DNA from: Lachnospiraceae bacterium
GTDB taxonomy: Bacteria > Bacillota > Clostridia > Lachnospirales > Lachnospiraceae
Reading direction: 5' to 3'
NCBI GenBank assembly: GCA_016286555.1
Contig: JAEETA010000013.1
Span: 1-64,000 of the forward strand
DNA: 64,000 nt
Each line of letters begins with the position of its first letter. Positions within the stretch are counted from its first letter, which is position 1. The notes beneath the pieces were generated by a model. That model was not told the DNA's origin and did not search any database. It saw only the letters and a program-made list of their open reading frames with translations. Position numbers and translations under genes: made by a program. Positions 47,290 to 56,999 of this stretch are shown in pieces.

Positions 47290-47355
47290 AAATGGCTCCT
47301 TCCCCTTTTCGGTTCCGGACGTTTCGGATCCGGCCCCTCAGTGAGACTCTGTACT

Positions 47356-49191
47356 TCAGTTCTCTTTCCAATATCCCTTATAGCCCTCCAGGCTGTCCAG
47401 GGTCAAAACTTCAAATCCTTCTGCCTTACCTTTCAGCTTAATGGTGCCTCCCAGAGAGGTGGTCTGCGCCCGGTCACCCAACGCATCCGCCACACTGCGG
47501 CTGATGTAGATCATCTCCCTCGGCGCATTTGCCTCCAGTCTGGCGGCAGTGTTCACGGTATCACCGATGGCGGTAAAGTCCATGCGGCTCTCGGCACCGA
47601 TGTTACCCACGACCGCAGGACCGAAGTTCACGCCCACGCCGCAGTGAATAGACTCACCGATGGTCTCCTCGAGGCGTTTCGAGATCTCCTGCGCACCGGC
47701 CTGGATGTCAAGGGCCGTCTGACAGGCGAGATAGCAGGGATCTTCCTGGGGCAGAGGTGCGCCCCAGAATGCCATGGTGCAGTCACCCACAAATTTATCC
47801 AGGGTTCCCTTGTGACGGTGGATCACATCACTGGTCATTCCCAGGTATTCGTTCAAAATGCTGACCACGGTCTCGGGATCCATGCGTTCGGACATGGTGG
47901 TAAATCCGCGGATATCCACAAAAAGGACAGCAATGTCACAAAGTCTGCCCTGCAGTCCCAGGCTGTCGGTGCCTTCCCGCAGGATCTCGTTGACGATCTC
48001 GGGATCCACATAGCGGTTGAACATGCGCTGCACTCGCAAGCGCTCGGCTCTGGTCTGGAAGTACTGGATCAGCACGGAAGCCACATAGATGATGATGGCA
48101 CCGGCCGGGATCCACAGAGGATGCACGATGAGCCCGCTGCGGTACAGCAATACATCCGCCGCAATGCTGACCAGGACGATCCCGCCAAGGAGCAGGGCGG
48201 AGAGCTTCACCTCGAGCTTTCGGAACAGAAGAAATGCTGCCGATAAAACGACGAACAGGGTGAGGGCCTGGAGCAGATCCGAAGCCTCTCTCTTATAATC
48301 GCCGGACAGGAGCATCTCGATCACATTGGCCTGATACTCCACACCGTACATCTGTTTAGCGCGTTCCACGGAGGTGTAGATGGAGTCCTGGAGGCCGGCC
48401 GCATAAGGGCCGATGAGGACGATCTTCCCTGCGTAATAATCCGCGGGCACGCTCCCCGCCACCAAATCGGCGATGGAAATGCCGTCGTAAAAATCGCCGG
48501 GCAGGGCGGTGTAGGACACATAGAAATGCCCTCTGGCATCGGTCACAGGCATGGTCAGGGCTTCGCCCTGCTGCTCCAGGTACATGCCTGCTGCCGTGGC
48601 AGCCATGGAAGAAACCCTTTCTCCTCCGGGAACATCGATATAAGCCACCGCATGGCGCATGATCCCATCGGCGTCATACATGGCATTGATGTGGCCCTGT
48701 TTCGTCACGGCCTTCAGCTCCGGGAAGGATTCCTCAAAGCCCAGGACGGCATACATGTTGACGGTGTAGGTGCCGTTCTCGGAAATGCCGCGCTCCGAGC
48801 CGAAATTTGCCGACGCGGCTGTCACAACGCAGCCCAGATCCTTTGCTGCCTGCACCAGGTGCGCATCTGCTTCGGGAGTGGAGGTACCGGAGTAGAGCGT
48901 ATCGATGGCGACCACTGCCGGGCGCTTCTCCGGATCAGAGCCCAGGCTTTCCAGCGCCTGCGCCATGACGTCTCTGGTCCAGGTACCGTAGGGACCCAGT
49001 TCCTCCATGGCTCTCTCATCAATGCCGATGACCACCACATCTCCGGAGATGGCTCCCGGCTTCTGGAACAGGGAGTCCTCCAGCCAACGGTCCAACCGAC
49101 GGAAGATGCCCAGATATGCCACCAGCGCGATGGCGGCCGAAGCCGCCACGCACAAGAGGATCTGAAGCGTTTTCTTCTGCTTCCCCTTCAT
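47356..49191 (-). CDS. CHASE2-domain class III adenylate cyclase
   Basis: The 611-residue protein has an N-terminal helix, an extracytoplasmic CHASE2 domain (about 35-300, with DVVVIGIDERAMEELGPYGTW), three membrane helices, and a cytoplasmic cyclase domain (about 400-595). The two metal-binding aspartates are Asp426 (LFVDIRGFTT) and Asp470 (KFVGD). The substrate-specifying pair is Lys466/Thr540, the ATP-type pair seen in cyanobacterial cyclases, and Asn547/Arg551 are the transition-state residues. All required residues are present, so it should make cAMP. It sits between two FecR/InlB-repeat genes, 24 bases from the upstream one. Confidence 0.93.
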   Translation of the reverse strand: MKGKQKKTLQILLCVAASAAIALVAYLGIFRRLDRWLEDSLFQKPGAISGDVVVIGIDERAMEELGPYGTWTRDVMAQALESLGSDPEKRPAVVAIDTLYSGTSTPEADAHLVQAAKDLGCVVTAASANFGSERGISENGTYTVNMYAVLGFEESFPELKAVTKQGHINAMYDADGIMRHAVAYIDVPGGERVSSMAATAAGMYLEQQGEALTMPVTDARGHFYVSYTALPGDFYDGISIADLVAGSVPADYYAGKIVLIGPYAAGLQDSIYTSVERAKQMYGVEYQANVIEMLLSGDYKREASDLLQALTLFVVLSAAFLLFRKLEVKLSALLLGGIVLVSIAADVLLYRSGLIVHPLWIPAGAIIIYVASVLIQYFQTRAERLRVQRMFNRYVDPEIVNEILREGTDSLGLQGRLCDIAVLFVDIRGFTTMSERMDPETVVSILNEYLGMTSDVIHRHKGTLDKFVGDCTMAFWGAPLPQEDPCYLACQTALDIQAGAQEISKRLEETIGESIHCGVGVNFGPAVVGNIGAESRMDFTAIGDTVNTAARLEANAPREMIYISRSVADALGDRAQTTSLGGTIKLKGKAEGFEVLTLDSLEGYKGYWKEN

Positions 49192-49215
49192 TTGTTCCTC
49201 TCTTTCAAACCTTAC

Positions 49216-52200
49216 TTAGTTTGGATTGAGCACGGAGTCGCTCAGGTATCCCTGCACACCGCCGCCGGAAGGATTGGCCACATCGTAGATGAAGGCCATG
49301 TAGAAACTGTCCTGGCCACTGAGGGTCCCTGTCTGAGGGTCATAATTCCTGTAAGCGGTGATTTCGGTCTGTAATCCTTTGGTGTTTGTTCCGGGCTCCT
49401 CCGTATAGTTCCTTCTGTCGATGCCGCCGGTTTCCGTCACCGCGCCCAGGAGAGTCGTTCCATCCCATGCGGTGAACAGATGGACGCCATTCCGCGCATC
49501 CACGGTAAAGATATCCGAGTTGGCCGACAGATCCACGTAGCAGCCGGTACCGCCGGCAGTCCTGCATTCGAGAATGGTTGAGGTCGTCAGTCGCACGCTG
49601 GACAGCATTTCGGTGCCCTGATCCAATGCATCCCTGAGGACGTAGGCCCTGACATAAATATCGATGTTTCCGTCGGTTCCCGCAGGGATAGAGGTGATGG
49701 GATTGCTGTTCTCGTCCAGGAACTGCATATAGTAGGTATAGGTGGAGGCAGCATTACCGGTTCCGGCCACGATCTTGTTCAGATCGGGAAGGGCGGTGCC
49801 CGTGGTTTCGGAATAATCGTAGGTCACCGGTACCGTTACGCCTGCAATCTCGGGCTGCGCTGCATTCAAGGCAAGATCACCGGTAGCGGACTGCTGAGCG
49901 AATTCATACACCGTCTGCTTATAGGTGATGGTAAAGGTTCTGGCCGTTGCGGAACCGTAAAGTGCCAGATCTCCCCTGGTGTCTGCCGGGATCTCCGAGA
50001 TGGGCATGGTGAGGTTCGCATCGGTGTACCAGCAGTCAAAGTCATAACCATTGGAGGTGGGCTGCGGCAGCGCCGTTACCGTACCGCCGGTATAGGTGGT
50101 GGGCAGGTTGTAGGTTGCGGCATCAAAGTTCGTGATACCGGTCACTGTGTAGGTGACATTGTAGGTCAGCGCCGTCACCTGACCGTAGCATGTCACATCT
50201 CCCGTCTGGGTTGCGGAGATCCGGGTAAGGGACGTGGTCAGTCCCGCATCGGAGTACCAGCCGTTAAAGTCATAGCCCGCGATGGCAGGTGCGGAAAGAT
50301 CCACCGCCGTACCATAGGTGTAGGTGACGGGCAGATTGTAAGCCGTCGGATCGAAGGAATTTAATCCGTCGATGGAATAGATGATGTTGTAGGTATTGTT
50401 GGTCGCTCTGCCGTAAACCGTTACATTTCCGGTACTGGTAGCAGGGATCTCGGTGATCCGGGTGGTCCGGGCACCGTCGGAATACCAGCCGTCCAGGGTT
50501 TTTCCTTCGAGCTGAGGAACCGTCAGGGCCACAGCCGTTCCGGAGGTGTAGCTGGTGGGCAGGCCATAGGTAGCGGGATCAAATCCGCCCATACCCAGGA
50601 CCTGATAGGAGATGGTAAAGCTTGTTGCCGTTGCGACACCGTAGACCGTCACATCCTCTTTTTCTGCCGCAGAGATCGCACTGATGGGTGCAGTACGGCC
50701 CGCATCCGCATACCAGCCGTCAAAGGTATATCCCGGGATGGAAGGGATAGTCAGTCCGGAGCCGACCCCTTCCGTGTAGGTCAGGGGCAGTCCGTAATCT
50801 CCGGGGTTAAAGCCCTGGATGCCTTCCACCACGTAGAAGATATTGTGGGTCTTCTCATCCGCAGTCTTCACGGCGATGCCGTAGAGGCCGATGTCTCCCA
50901 CGGTGTCCTCGGGCAGCGTGGAGACTGCCTCCTTCATGGTTTTGTCGGTGTACCAACCGTAGAAATCATAGCCCCAGATGGAAGGACTGGGGATATCGAT
51001 CTCGGAGCCCACCTTGTAGGTCATGGGCATGCCGTAGCCGGCGGCGTCAAAGCTTGCGATGCCGTCCACTGCATAGGAGATCTTAAACTCCATGGGCGTA
51101 AACTTTCCGTAGAGACGGATATTACCGACCTCTTCTTCGGAGATGGCAGTTACGGACTGCTTCAATCCCTCGTCCGCATACCAGCCGTCAAAGATATAAC
51201 CGGGCTTCTCGGGCTTTACCAGGGCAGCCCCCTCGCCGCTGACATAGGTAGTGACGAGTTTAAATTCTCCTGCATTAAAGGACTTCAGTCCCGTAACGGT
51301 ATAGAGCACGGAGTAGGTCTCGCCAAGCTTGTCGCCGTCCTCGATCCAGGCGCCGTAGAATGTCCTGTCGCCTTCATCATCCTTGCCGATGGCTCCTGCG
51401 GAGGTGGTCAGATCCGCATCCTCGTACCAGCCGTCAAAGGTATACCCTTCCTTTGCAGGAGAAGGGAAGCCGGCGAGGCCCTCTCCGTAGACATAGGAAT
51501 CGGGGTAGTCGCCGCCGGACATGACACTGCCGTCAATGATCCAGGTAAGGCCGTAGGTCACACCGGGCTCCTCCTCTGGCTCCGTGGGCTCTTCCACAGT
51601 GTCCACGGGATTCTCATCCTCGGGGAAGAGCCAGTCATCGAATTCATCGGGCACCCAGCCGGTATCCTCCAGGATCCTCTTCCGCAGAGGCTCCAGTTCC
51701 GGATCCTGCCGCAGGAGCTGACGCAGGCGCTCCGGCAGGTCATGAGGGTTTACGTTTTCCACGAAAAAGTCCACACTGTCCTCTCCCTCCTTGTCATCGA
51801 AGAGATAGACATGGACATGCTGCCCGGCCACGATATCGATCTCCTTGGTCGCGCCGGTCTTCGGGTTGGTACCGACGATATGAAGCTTGCCGTCCAGGAG
51901 GTATACATCTCCGGAAGAAGAATCGATCCAGGCGCTGGTTCCGCGGATACCCACGATCATGGTAGAGGTGCGGATATCAAAGGATTCGTCGTCGTTGAGC
52001 TTTTCGGTCACGTTAAAGAGCAGGCTCCCCTGCTGCAGATCCAGGGCCAGAGCCTTGCCGGATTTATTGATCGCCAGGCGGGAATCCTCTACCATGGTGA
52101 CGATCTTCGTGGTATCCATGTCCAGCTTCAGCTCACCGTCAGCTCCTGTGTTCAGAAGACTGCCGCTGTTTAAGCGCATGTTGTCCAGAAGCTCTCTGTC

Positions 52201-52413
52201 CGCTCCCTTCTCGTCCTGCAATGCCACGGTGCCGTTTCGTTCAATGAGACGGATCACCACCGCTGACAGGTCGTTTTTACCGTTCAGGAGGAAAATCGCC
52301 GCCACAATACCGGCGATGACGAGCAGCGCGCACAGAATGATGATGATGATGCGCTTTTTACTGCCTTTCTTTCCCTCGTCCTTCGTTTGTTGCAGTTTGG
52401 TCTCTTCTGCCAT
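49216..52413 (-). CDS. FecR-domain membrane protein with InlB-type B-repeats (paralog 2)
   Basis: The 1065-residue paralog keeps the same order: short cytoplasmic head, helix, FecR domain (SFDIRTSTMIVGIRGTSAWI), DWLFPED segment, acidic linker, seven FxGWYxD repeats, and a unique C-terminal domain of about 230 residues. The FecR half is very close to paralog 3, while the distal repeats and C-termini differ strongly. Repeats are typical of extracellular InlB/Flg_new modules. It lies 40 bases after paralog 1 and 24 bases before the cyclase, so the genes are probably cotranscribed. The variable C-terminus may determine ligand choice. Confidence 0.85.
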   Translation of the reverse strand: MAEETKLQQTKDEGKKGSKKRIIIIILCALLVIAGIVAAIFLLNGKNDLSAVVIRLIERNGTVALQDEKGADRELLDNMRLNSGSLLNTGADGELKLDMDTTKIVTMVEDSRLAINKSGKALALDLQQGSLLFNVTEKLNDDESFDIRTSTMIVGIRGTSAWIDSSSGDVYLLDGKLHIVGTNPKTGATKEIDIVAGQHVHVYLFDDKEGEDSVDFFVENVNPHDLPERLRQLLRQDPELEPLRKRILEDTGWVPDEFDDWLFPEDENPVDTVEEPTEPEEEPGVTYGLTWIIDGSVMSGGDYPDSYVYGEGLAGFPSPAKEGYTFDGWYEDADLTTSAGAIGKDDEGDRTFYGAWIEDGDKLGETYSVLYTVTGLKSFNAGEFKLVTTYVSGEGAALVKPEKPGYIFDGWYADEGLKQSVTAISEEEVGNIRLYGKFTPMEFKISYAVDGIASFDAAGYGMPMTYKVGSEIDIPSPSIWGYDFYGWYTDKTMKEAVSTLPEDTVGDIGLYGIAVKTADEKTHNIFYVVEGIQGFNPGDYGLPLTYTEGVGSGLTIPSIPGYTFDGWYADAGRTAPISAISAAEKEDVTVYGVATATSFTISYQVLGMGGFDPATYGLPTSYTSGTAVALTVPQLEGKTLDGWYSDGARTTRITEIPATSTGNVTVYGRATNNTYNIIYSIDGLNSFDPTAYNLPVTYTYGTAVDLSAPAIAGYDFNGWYSDAGLTTSLTRISATQTGDVTCYGQVTALTYNVTYTVTGITNFDAATYNLPTTYTGGTVTALPQPTSNGYDFDCWYTDANLTMPISEIPADTRGDLALYGSATARTFTITYKQTVYEFAQQSATGDLALNAAQPEIAGVTVPVTYDYSETTGTALPDLNKIVAGTGNAASTYTYYMQFLDENSNPITSIPAGTDGNIDIYVRAYVLRDALDQGTEMLSSVRLTTSTILECRTAGGTGCYVDLSANSDIFTVDARNGVHLFTAWDGTTLLGAVTETGGIDRRNYTEEPGTNTKGLQTEITAYRNYDPQTGTLSGQDSFYMAFIYDVANPSGGGVQGYLSDSVLNPN
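50932..51037 (-). repeat. Near-identical 106-base block shared by the three FecR paralogs (paralog 2)
   Basis: Encodes the DFYGWYTDKTMKEAV repeat. It matches the blocks at 45811-45916 and 53992-54097 with few changes, most of them in the first 25 bases. Confidence 0.7.
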
Positions 52414-52452
52414 GATGCTTCCCTTCCTTGTTTACCGGATCATGAATCCGAT

Positions 52453-55400
52453 TTAATTGTTTACCAATGCATCCAGATAAAGATAAGAGGACAGGTGCGG
52501 CGGATTAGAAATCGTTGTGTCATAGCCGATCGCTAAATACATCACCCACGTTCCCGTAAACGAAGCGTCAGTGTAAAACTCGACTGTCGTCTCGTATGCC
52601 TGCACATTCGGATTACTCTGAGGAGAGGTTCCGCTCCAACCGGAGGCATCCACGATCTCAGTGGATCCGTTATTGTCCCGCAGAAGGCCCACCAGTGCCT
52701 GATCATTCCATATGGTGAGCATGTGGTAATCTCCCTGCACGTCCCGGATAAAATATTGGGGTCCGTGCGTCTGATCCACGAACAGTTGCTGTGGACCTCC
52801 TCCGATCGCGACCTGCGCGCCCGTATCGAAGATCAACAGATCTCCCTGCTGATTGATGCTTGTGAAATATCCATTGGTATCTCCCCAGGGATCCTCGACC
52901 TGATAGGACTTCACGTACAGATCCACATCCGCATCGGTGCCGGCAGGAATGGATGTGACCCGATTCCCGTTGGCATCATAGAAGCCTTCATAGAACAACG
53001 TCGGCTCATATCCGGCACCGGCCGCAACCCACCCAACATACGAGAGGGCCGGCAAAGCCGTATCCGTTTCGGAGTATGTGAACTCCACGGGTACCTCCAC
53101 ATCTCCGATCTTCGGAGTTGCAGCGCCTGCCAGATTCATATCGGCAGGGGCCGATGCAGCCTGCTGTAACTGATATGTGGTCGCATAGTAGGTGATCGTA
53201 TGGGTGTGTGCCGTCACCGTACCGTAGAGCGTCAGGTCTCCTGTCTGCGTAGCCGGGATCTCGGTAATGGCCACGGTCCGACCCGTGTCGGAATACCAGC
53301 CTGCGAAATCGTGACCCGTGATGACCGGCGCAGTGAGGGAACTCGCCGTTCCGTAAGTATACTCTACAGGCAGGTTGTAAGCTGCTGCGTCGAAATGATT
53401 TACCCCCGTTACATCATAGGAGATGGCATAGGTATTGTTGGTCACGCTGCCATAGACCGTCACGTTTCCGGTCATGGTAGCGGCGATCTCGGTGATCGCC
53501 GTGGTCATGCCCGCATCGGCATACCAGCCGTCAAAGGTACGTCCCTCCAGGGTGATGGCGGAGAGGGTCGCTCCCACACCGTAGGTGTAGGCAGTGGGCA
53601 GGTTGTATGCCGCGGGATCAAAGTCATTCAGTCCCGTGACATTGTAGGAAATGGTATAGGCATTCGCAGTGGCAATGCCGTAGACCGTCACATCCCCCTT
53701 CTGCTCCGGGGAGATGGAATCCATGCGCACGGCGCGGCCCGCATCGGCATACCAGCCGTCAAAGGTGTGGCCGGTGATGGCAGGGATGGTAAGCCCGGAG
53801 CCCACACCTTCCGTGTAGGTCAGAGGGCACGCGTAATCGGAAGGATCAAAGTCCGCAAAGCCCTCCACAACATAGTGGATGTTGCTGACGACCACTTCAT
53901 CCTCGTCGTCATCGTCGTCCTCCGCCTTCACGGCTATGCCGTAGAGGCCGATGTCTCCGATGGTTTCGGCGGGGATGTAGGATACCGCCTCCTTCATGGT
54001 GTTGTCCCGGTACCAGCCGTAGAAATCATAGCCCCAGATGGAAGGGCTGGGGATATCGATCTCGGAGCCCACCTTGTAAGTCATGGGCATGCCGTACCCG
54101 GCGGCATCGAAGCTGCCGATACCATCAACGGTGTAAGAGATCCTGTATTCATGAGGGATGAACCTGCCATACAGCCGGACATTCCCCACCTGCTCCCCGG
54201 AGATGGCGGAGGCAGCTTTCTTCATAGCCTCGTCCTCGTACCATCCGTCGAAGGTATAGCCGGGCTTTTCGGGCTTTACCAGTGCGGTCTCCTCGCCGCT
54301 GACATAGGAAGTGACCAGCTGAAAATCTCCAACACTAAAGGACTTCAGACCGGTGACGGTATAGAGCACGGAATAGGTCTCACCGACCGCATCTCCGTCA
54401 GAGATCCAGGTGCCATAGAAGGTCAGGTCGCCCTCCTCATCCTTTGCAATGGCAGCAGCAGAGACCGTCAGCTCCGGGTCCAGATACCATCCGTCAAAGG
54501 TAAAGCCTTCCCTCACGGGAGACGGGAATCCGGAAAGACCCACACCGGGCTTGTAGGAATCGGGATAGTCCGCGCCTTTCATGACAGTTCCATCGATCAG
54601 CCAGGTAATGACACAGGTCAGATCGCCCCCATCAATGGGCGCTTTTGTGACTTCATCAGAGTCGTTCCCATCATGCCACGGAGCCCCTTCGGGGAAGAGC
54701 CAATCATCGAAATCGTCCGGTTGCCAGCCGGTATCCTGAAGGACTCTCTCTCGTAAGGATTCCAGATCCGTGTCCTCTCTCAGAACCTGACGGAGTCTCT
54801 CCGGCAGATCATGCGGCTGAACGTCCTCTACGAAAAAAGCGACACTGTCGTCACCGTCTTTATCATCAAAAAGGAACACCTTCACATGCTGACCGGCCTG
54901 AATATCGATCTCTTTCGTCGCACCGGTTTTGGGGTTTGTGCCGATGATGTGGAGCATGCCATCCAGAAGGAACACTTCCTCCGCATCGGCATCCACCCAG
55001 GCTGAGGTACCGCGGATGCCCACCATCATGTTGGAGGTGCGGATGTCGAAGCTTTCGTCATCGTTCAGATGCTCGGTAACATTGAAGAGCAGATTGCCGC
55101 CAAGCAGATCCAGCGTCAGTGCCTTCCCGTCCTTATGGATCTCCAGACGGGAATTTTCCACCATGGTAAGGATCCTGGTGGTGTCCATGTCCAGCTTGAG
55201 TAAACCGTCTGCACCGGTGGACAGGATGCTGCCGCCGGAGAGGCGCATATTGTCCAGGAGTTCTCTGTCCGATCCCTTCTCATCCTGCAATGCCACAGTG
55301 CCGTCGCGCTCAATGAGACGGATCACCACCGCAGAGAGATCATCTTTTCCGTTCAGCAGGAAGATCGCCGCCAAAGTGCCCGCGACGAGCAGGAGAGCGC

Positions 55401-55476
55401 ACAGCAGGATCCATATGAACTTTTTGCTCTTTCCTCTCTCATTTTCTGAGGACTGCAGTGCTTTCTCATCACTCAT
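52453..55476 (-). CDS. FecR-domain membrane protein with InlB-type B-repeats (paralog 1)
   Basis: The 1007-residue paralog has a cytoplasmic head of about 18 residues, one helix (FIWILLCALLLVAGTLAAIFLL), FecR domain (SFDIRTSNMMVGIRGTSAWV), DDWLFPEG segment, and six FxGWYxD repeats, one fewer than the others. The C-terminal domain (about 250 residues) is unrelated by eye to those of paralogs 2 and 3. It is the first FecR gene in the operon, 57 bases after the GAF-HD-GYP gene. In other bacteria FecR domains act in transmembrane signalling, or occur as stand-alone domains near CHASE2 cyclases. No sigma factor is nearby, so the classical FecI/FecR mechanism is unlikely. Confidence 0.85.
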   Translation of the reverse strand: MSDEKALQSSENERGKSKKFIWILLCALLLVAGTLAAIFLLNGKDDLSAVVIRLIERDGTVALQDEKGSDRELLDNMRLSGGSILSTGADGLLKLDMDTTRILTMVENSRLEIHKDGKALTLDLLGGNLLFNVTEHLNDDESFDIRTSNMMVGIRGTSAWVDADAEEVFLLDGMLHIIGTNPKTGATKEIDIQAGQHVKVFLFDDKDGDDSVAFFVEDVQPHDLPERLRQVLREDTDLESLRERVLQDTGWQPDDFDDWLFPEGAPWHDGNDSDEVTKAPIDGGDLTCVITWLIDGTVMKGADYPDSYKPGVGLSGFPSPVREGFTFDGWYLDPELTVSAAAIAKDEEGDLTFYGTWISDGDAVGETYSVLYTVTGLKSFSVGDFQLVTSYVSGEETALVKPEKPGYTFDGWYEDEAMKKAASAISGEQVGNVRLYGRFIPHEYRISYTVDGIGSFDAAGYGMPMTYKVGSEIDIPSPSIWGYDFYGWYRDNTMKEAVSYIPAETIGDIGLYGIAVKAEDDDDDEDEVVVSNIHYVVEGFADFDPSDYACPLTYTEGVGSGLTIPAITGHTFDGWYADAGRAVRMDSISPEQKGDVTVYGIATANAYTISYNVTGLNDFDPAAYNLPTAYTYGVGATLSAITLEGRTFDGWYADAGMTTAITEIAATMTGNVTVYGSVTNNTYAISYDVTGVNHFDAAAYNLPVEYTYGTASSLTAPVITGHDFAGWYSDTGRTVAITEIPATQTGDLTLYGTVTAHTHTITYYATTYQLQQAASAPADMNLAGAATPKIGDVEVPVEFTYSETDTALPALSYVGWVAAGAGYEPTLFYEGFYDANGNRVTSIPAGTDADVDLYVKSYQVEDPWGDTNGYFTSINQQGDLLIFDTGAQVAIGGGPQQLFVDQTHGPQYFIRDVQGDYHMLTIWNDQALVGLLRDNNGSTEIVDASGWSGTSPQSNPNVQAYETTVEFYTDASFTGTWVMYLAIGYDTTISNPPHLSSYLYLDALVNN
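53992..54097 (-). repeat. Near-identical 106-base block shared by the three FecR paralogs (paralog 1)
   Basis: Encodes the DFYGWYRDNTMKEAV repeat. It is closest to the copy at 45811-45916, with only a handful of differences. Paralogs 1 and 3 share much of their flanking repeats as well. Confidence 0.75.
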
Positions 55477-55533
55477 GGGCGATACCTCTTCCGCCTGTAA
55501 TCGTCCCGGCGGGATCGTGTCTGCTACATGGGT

Positions 55534-56988
55534 TTATGCTTCGTCCTTCTTCCAGGCGCCGCTCCTCTCAAAGAGATCCAGGATCTCTCCGTCCAGCTTG
55601 CCTTCTTCCTGCATGCTGTGCAGGATCCCCAGTGCCTTCTCACAGGGCATGGGAGGCTTGTAGGGCCTGTCCTCTGCCGTGAGGGCATCGTAGATATCGA
55701 TGATGGTAAGGAGGCGAACCTCTTTCGGAAGGTCCTCCGCCTTCAGATGCTTCGGATAGCCGGAGCCGTCCAGCAGCTCGTGGTGGCCGCCGGCCCACTC
55801 GGGTACTTTCAGGTAGGAACCGCTGAACTTCATGCGGGAGAGCATCTCTGCGGTGCGGACCACATGGCTCTGCATGATCTGCCGCTCCTCGTCCGTCAGG
55901 GTACCCTTCTGGATCAGCATGCAGTGCAGCTCCGTCTCGTTCAGCATGGGCACGGGATTTCCTTCGGAATCCAGCACATTGTGTTCTCCCATGGCACGGA
56001 TCTGTGCCATCACGTCATCCGGCAGGAAGCCGGCGCTGTTTTTGGCAAGGATCAGGTCTCTGGACTCTTCGATGTAACGGATCTCTTCCTCCGCTGCATC
56101 CTTCTCCTCAGGATGCTCCAGCAGACGGATCCGTTGCATCAGGATTGCCACCTCCAGCTTGTGCATGAGGCCGGTGACATTCACCCCCAGACGGTCTGCT
56201 TTGTCCATGACCTCCAGCGGGATCACCAGTTTTCCCACGTCATGGAGCCAGACGCTCATGAGGAAGGGATCGATGGCATCCTCGGCAAATTTCCACTCGC
56301 TGTCGGAAGCATTCAGCCACTCGATGAAACGCTGGCCGTAGCGCACCATACTGCGGGTGTGATTGGCGTTGTAGGGACTCCTCATGTCGATGGCGCTTGC
56401 CATAACCTGCACGAAGGAATGGAGGATATCAAACACTTCCTGAGCCAGCCTGCGGTTGTTCATACTCACCGCAGCCAGGGAGGACAGCGCGTAGATGGTT
56501 CTCTCGTACTCCTCCGAGAAAGGAATGACATTGCCGTCAGAATCCATAGCGTTCAGGAGCTGCAGCACACCGATGACATTTCCCTTGTCATCCTCCATGG
56601 GAAGGACCAGCAGGGAAGTGGTTCTGTAATTGTTCAGTGCATCGTATTTTTTGGGACCTGAGAAATCATATTCGGTGGATTCATAAACGTCCGGGACATT
56701 GATGCGTCTCTTTTCCCGGGCACAGATGGCACAGATATTACCCGCATCCAGCGATACGGGAGGCAGTGTGACGTTCCCCTGGCTCTTGGACATGTGGAAG
56801 TTCTTGGAACGGGTCACCACGTTATGGAAATGCAGAAATCCGTCTTCCAGACTATAGACGGTACCGCCGTCGCAGCCTGTCAGATCCATGGCCTCGCCGA
56901 TGATGTGATCCAGCACCAGGTCAATGTTTTTCTGCGCAGACAGCTCAATGGCGATCTGAATCAGACGGTCATTTGAAAGTTCCCTCAC
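55534..56988 (-). CDS. GAF-HD-GYP phosphodiesterase
   Basis: I chose the GTG at 56988 because AGGAGG lies 6 bases upstream; an earlier in-frame start would overlap the MBL gene. The 484-residue product has an N-terminal GAF domain (about 10-165, TGCDGGTVYSLEDGFLHF) and an HD-GYP domain with His249-Asp250 in LHDVGKLVIPLEVM. The GYP-type region reads GGHHELLDGSGYPKHL. An insertion of about 110 residues separates the HD motif from the later helices, longer than usual. It is a likely c-di-GMP hydrolase controlled by a small ligand, or it may act on another cyclic nucleotide. It is cotranscribed with the FecR and cyclase genes. Confidence 0.87.
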   Translation of the reverse strand: MRELSNDRLIQIAIELSAQKNIDLVLDHIIGEAMDLTGCDGGTVYSLEDGFLHFHNVVTRSKNFHMSKSQGNVTLPPVSLDAGNICAICAREKRRINVPDVYESTEYDFSGPKKYDALNNYRTTSLLVLPMEDDKGNVIGVLQLLNAMDSDGNVIPFSEEYERTIYALSSLAAVSMNNRRLAQEVFDILHSFVQVMASAIDMRSPYNANHTRSMVRYGQRFIEWLNASDSEWKFAEDAIDPFLMSVWLHDVGKLVIPLEVMDKADRLGVNVTGLMHKLEVAILMQRIRLLEHPEEKDAAEEEIRYIEESRDLILAKNSAGFLPDDVMAQIRAMGEHNVLDSEGNPVPMLNETELHCMLIQKGTLTDEERQIMQSHVVRTAEMLSRMKFSGSYLKVPEWAGGHHELLDGSGYPKHLKAEDLPKEVRLLTIIDIYDALTAEDRPYKPPMPCEKALGILHSMQEEGKLDGEILDLFERSGAWKKDEA

Positions 56989-56999
56989 GTTCTCCCTCC

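Noticed and set aside
52453-55476. Classical FecI-FecR iron-signalling system
   Set aside because: There is no sigma factor and no TonB-dependent receptor; only the FecR fold is shared.
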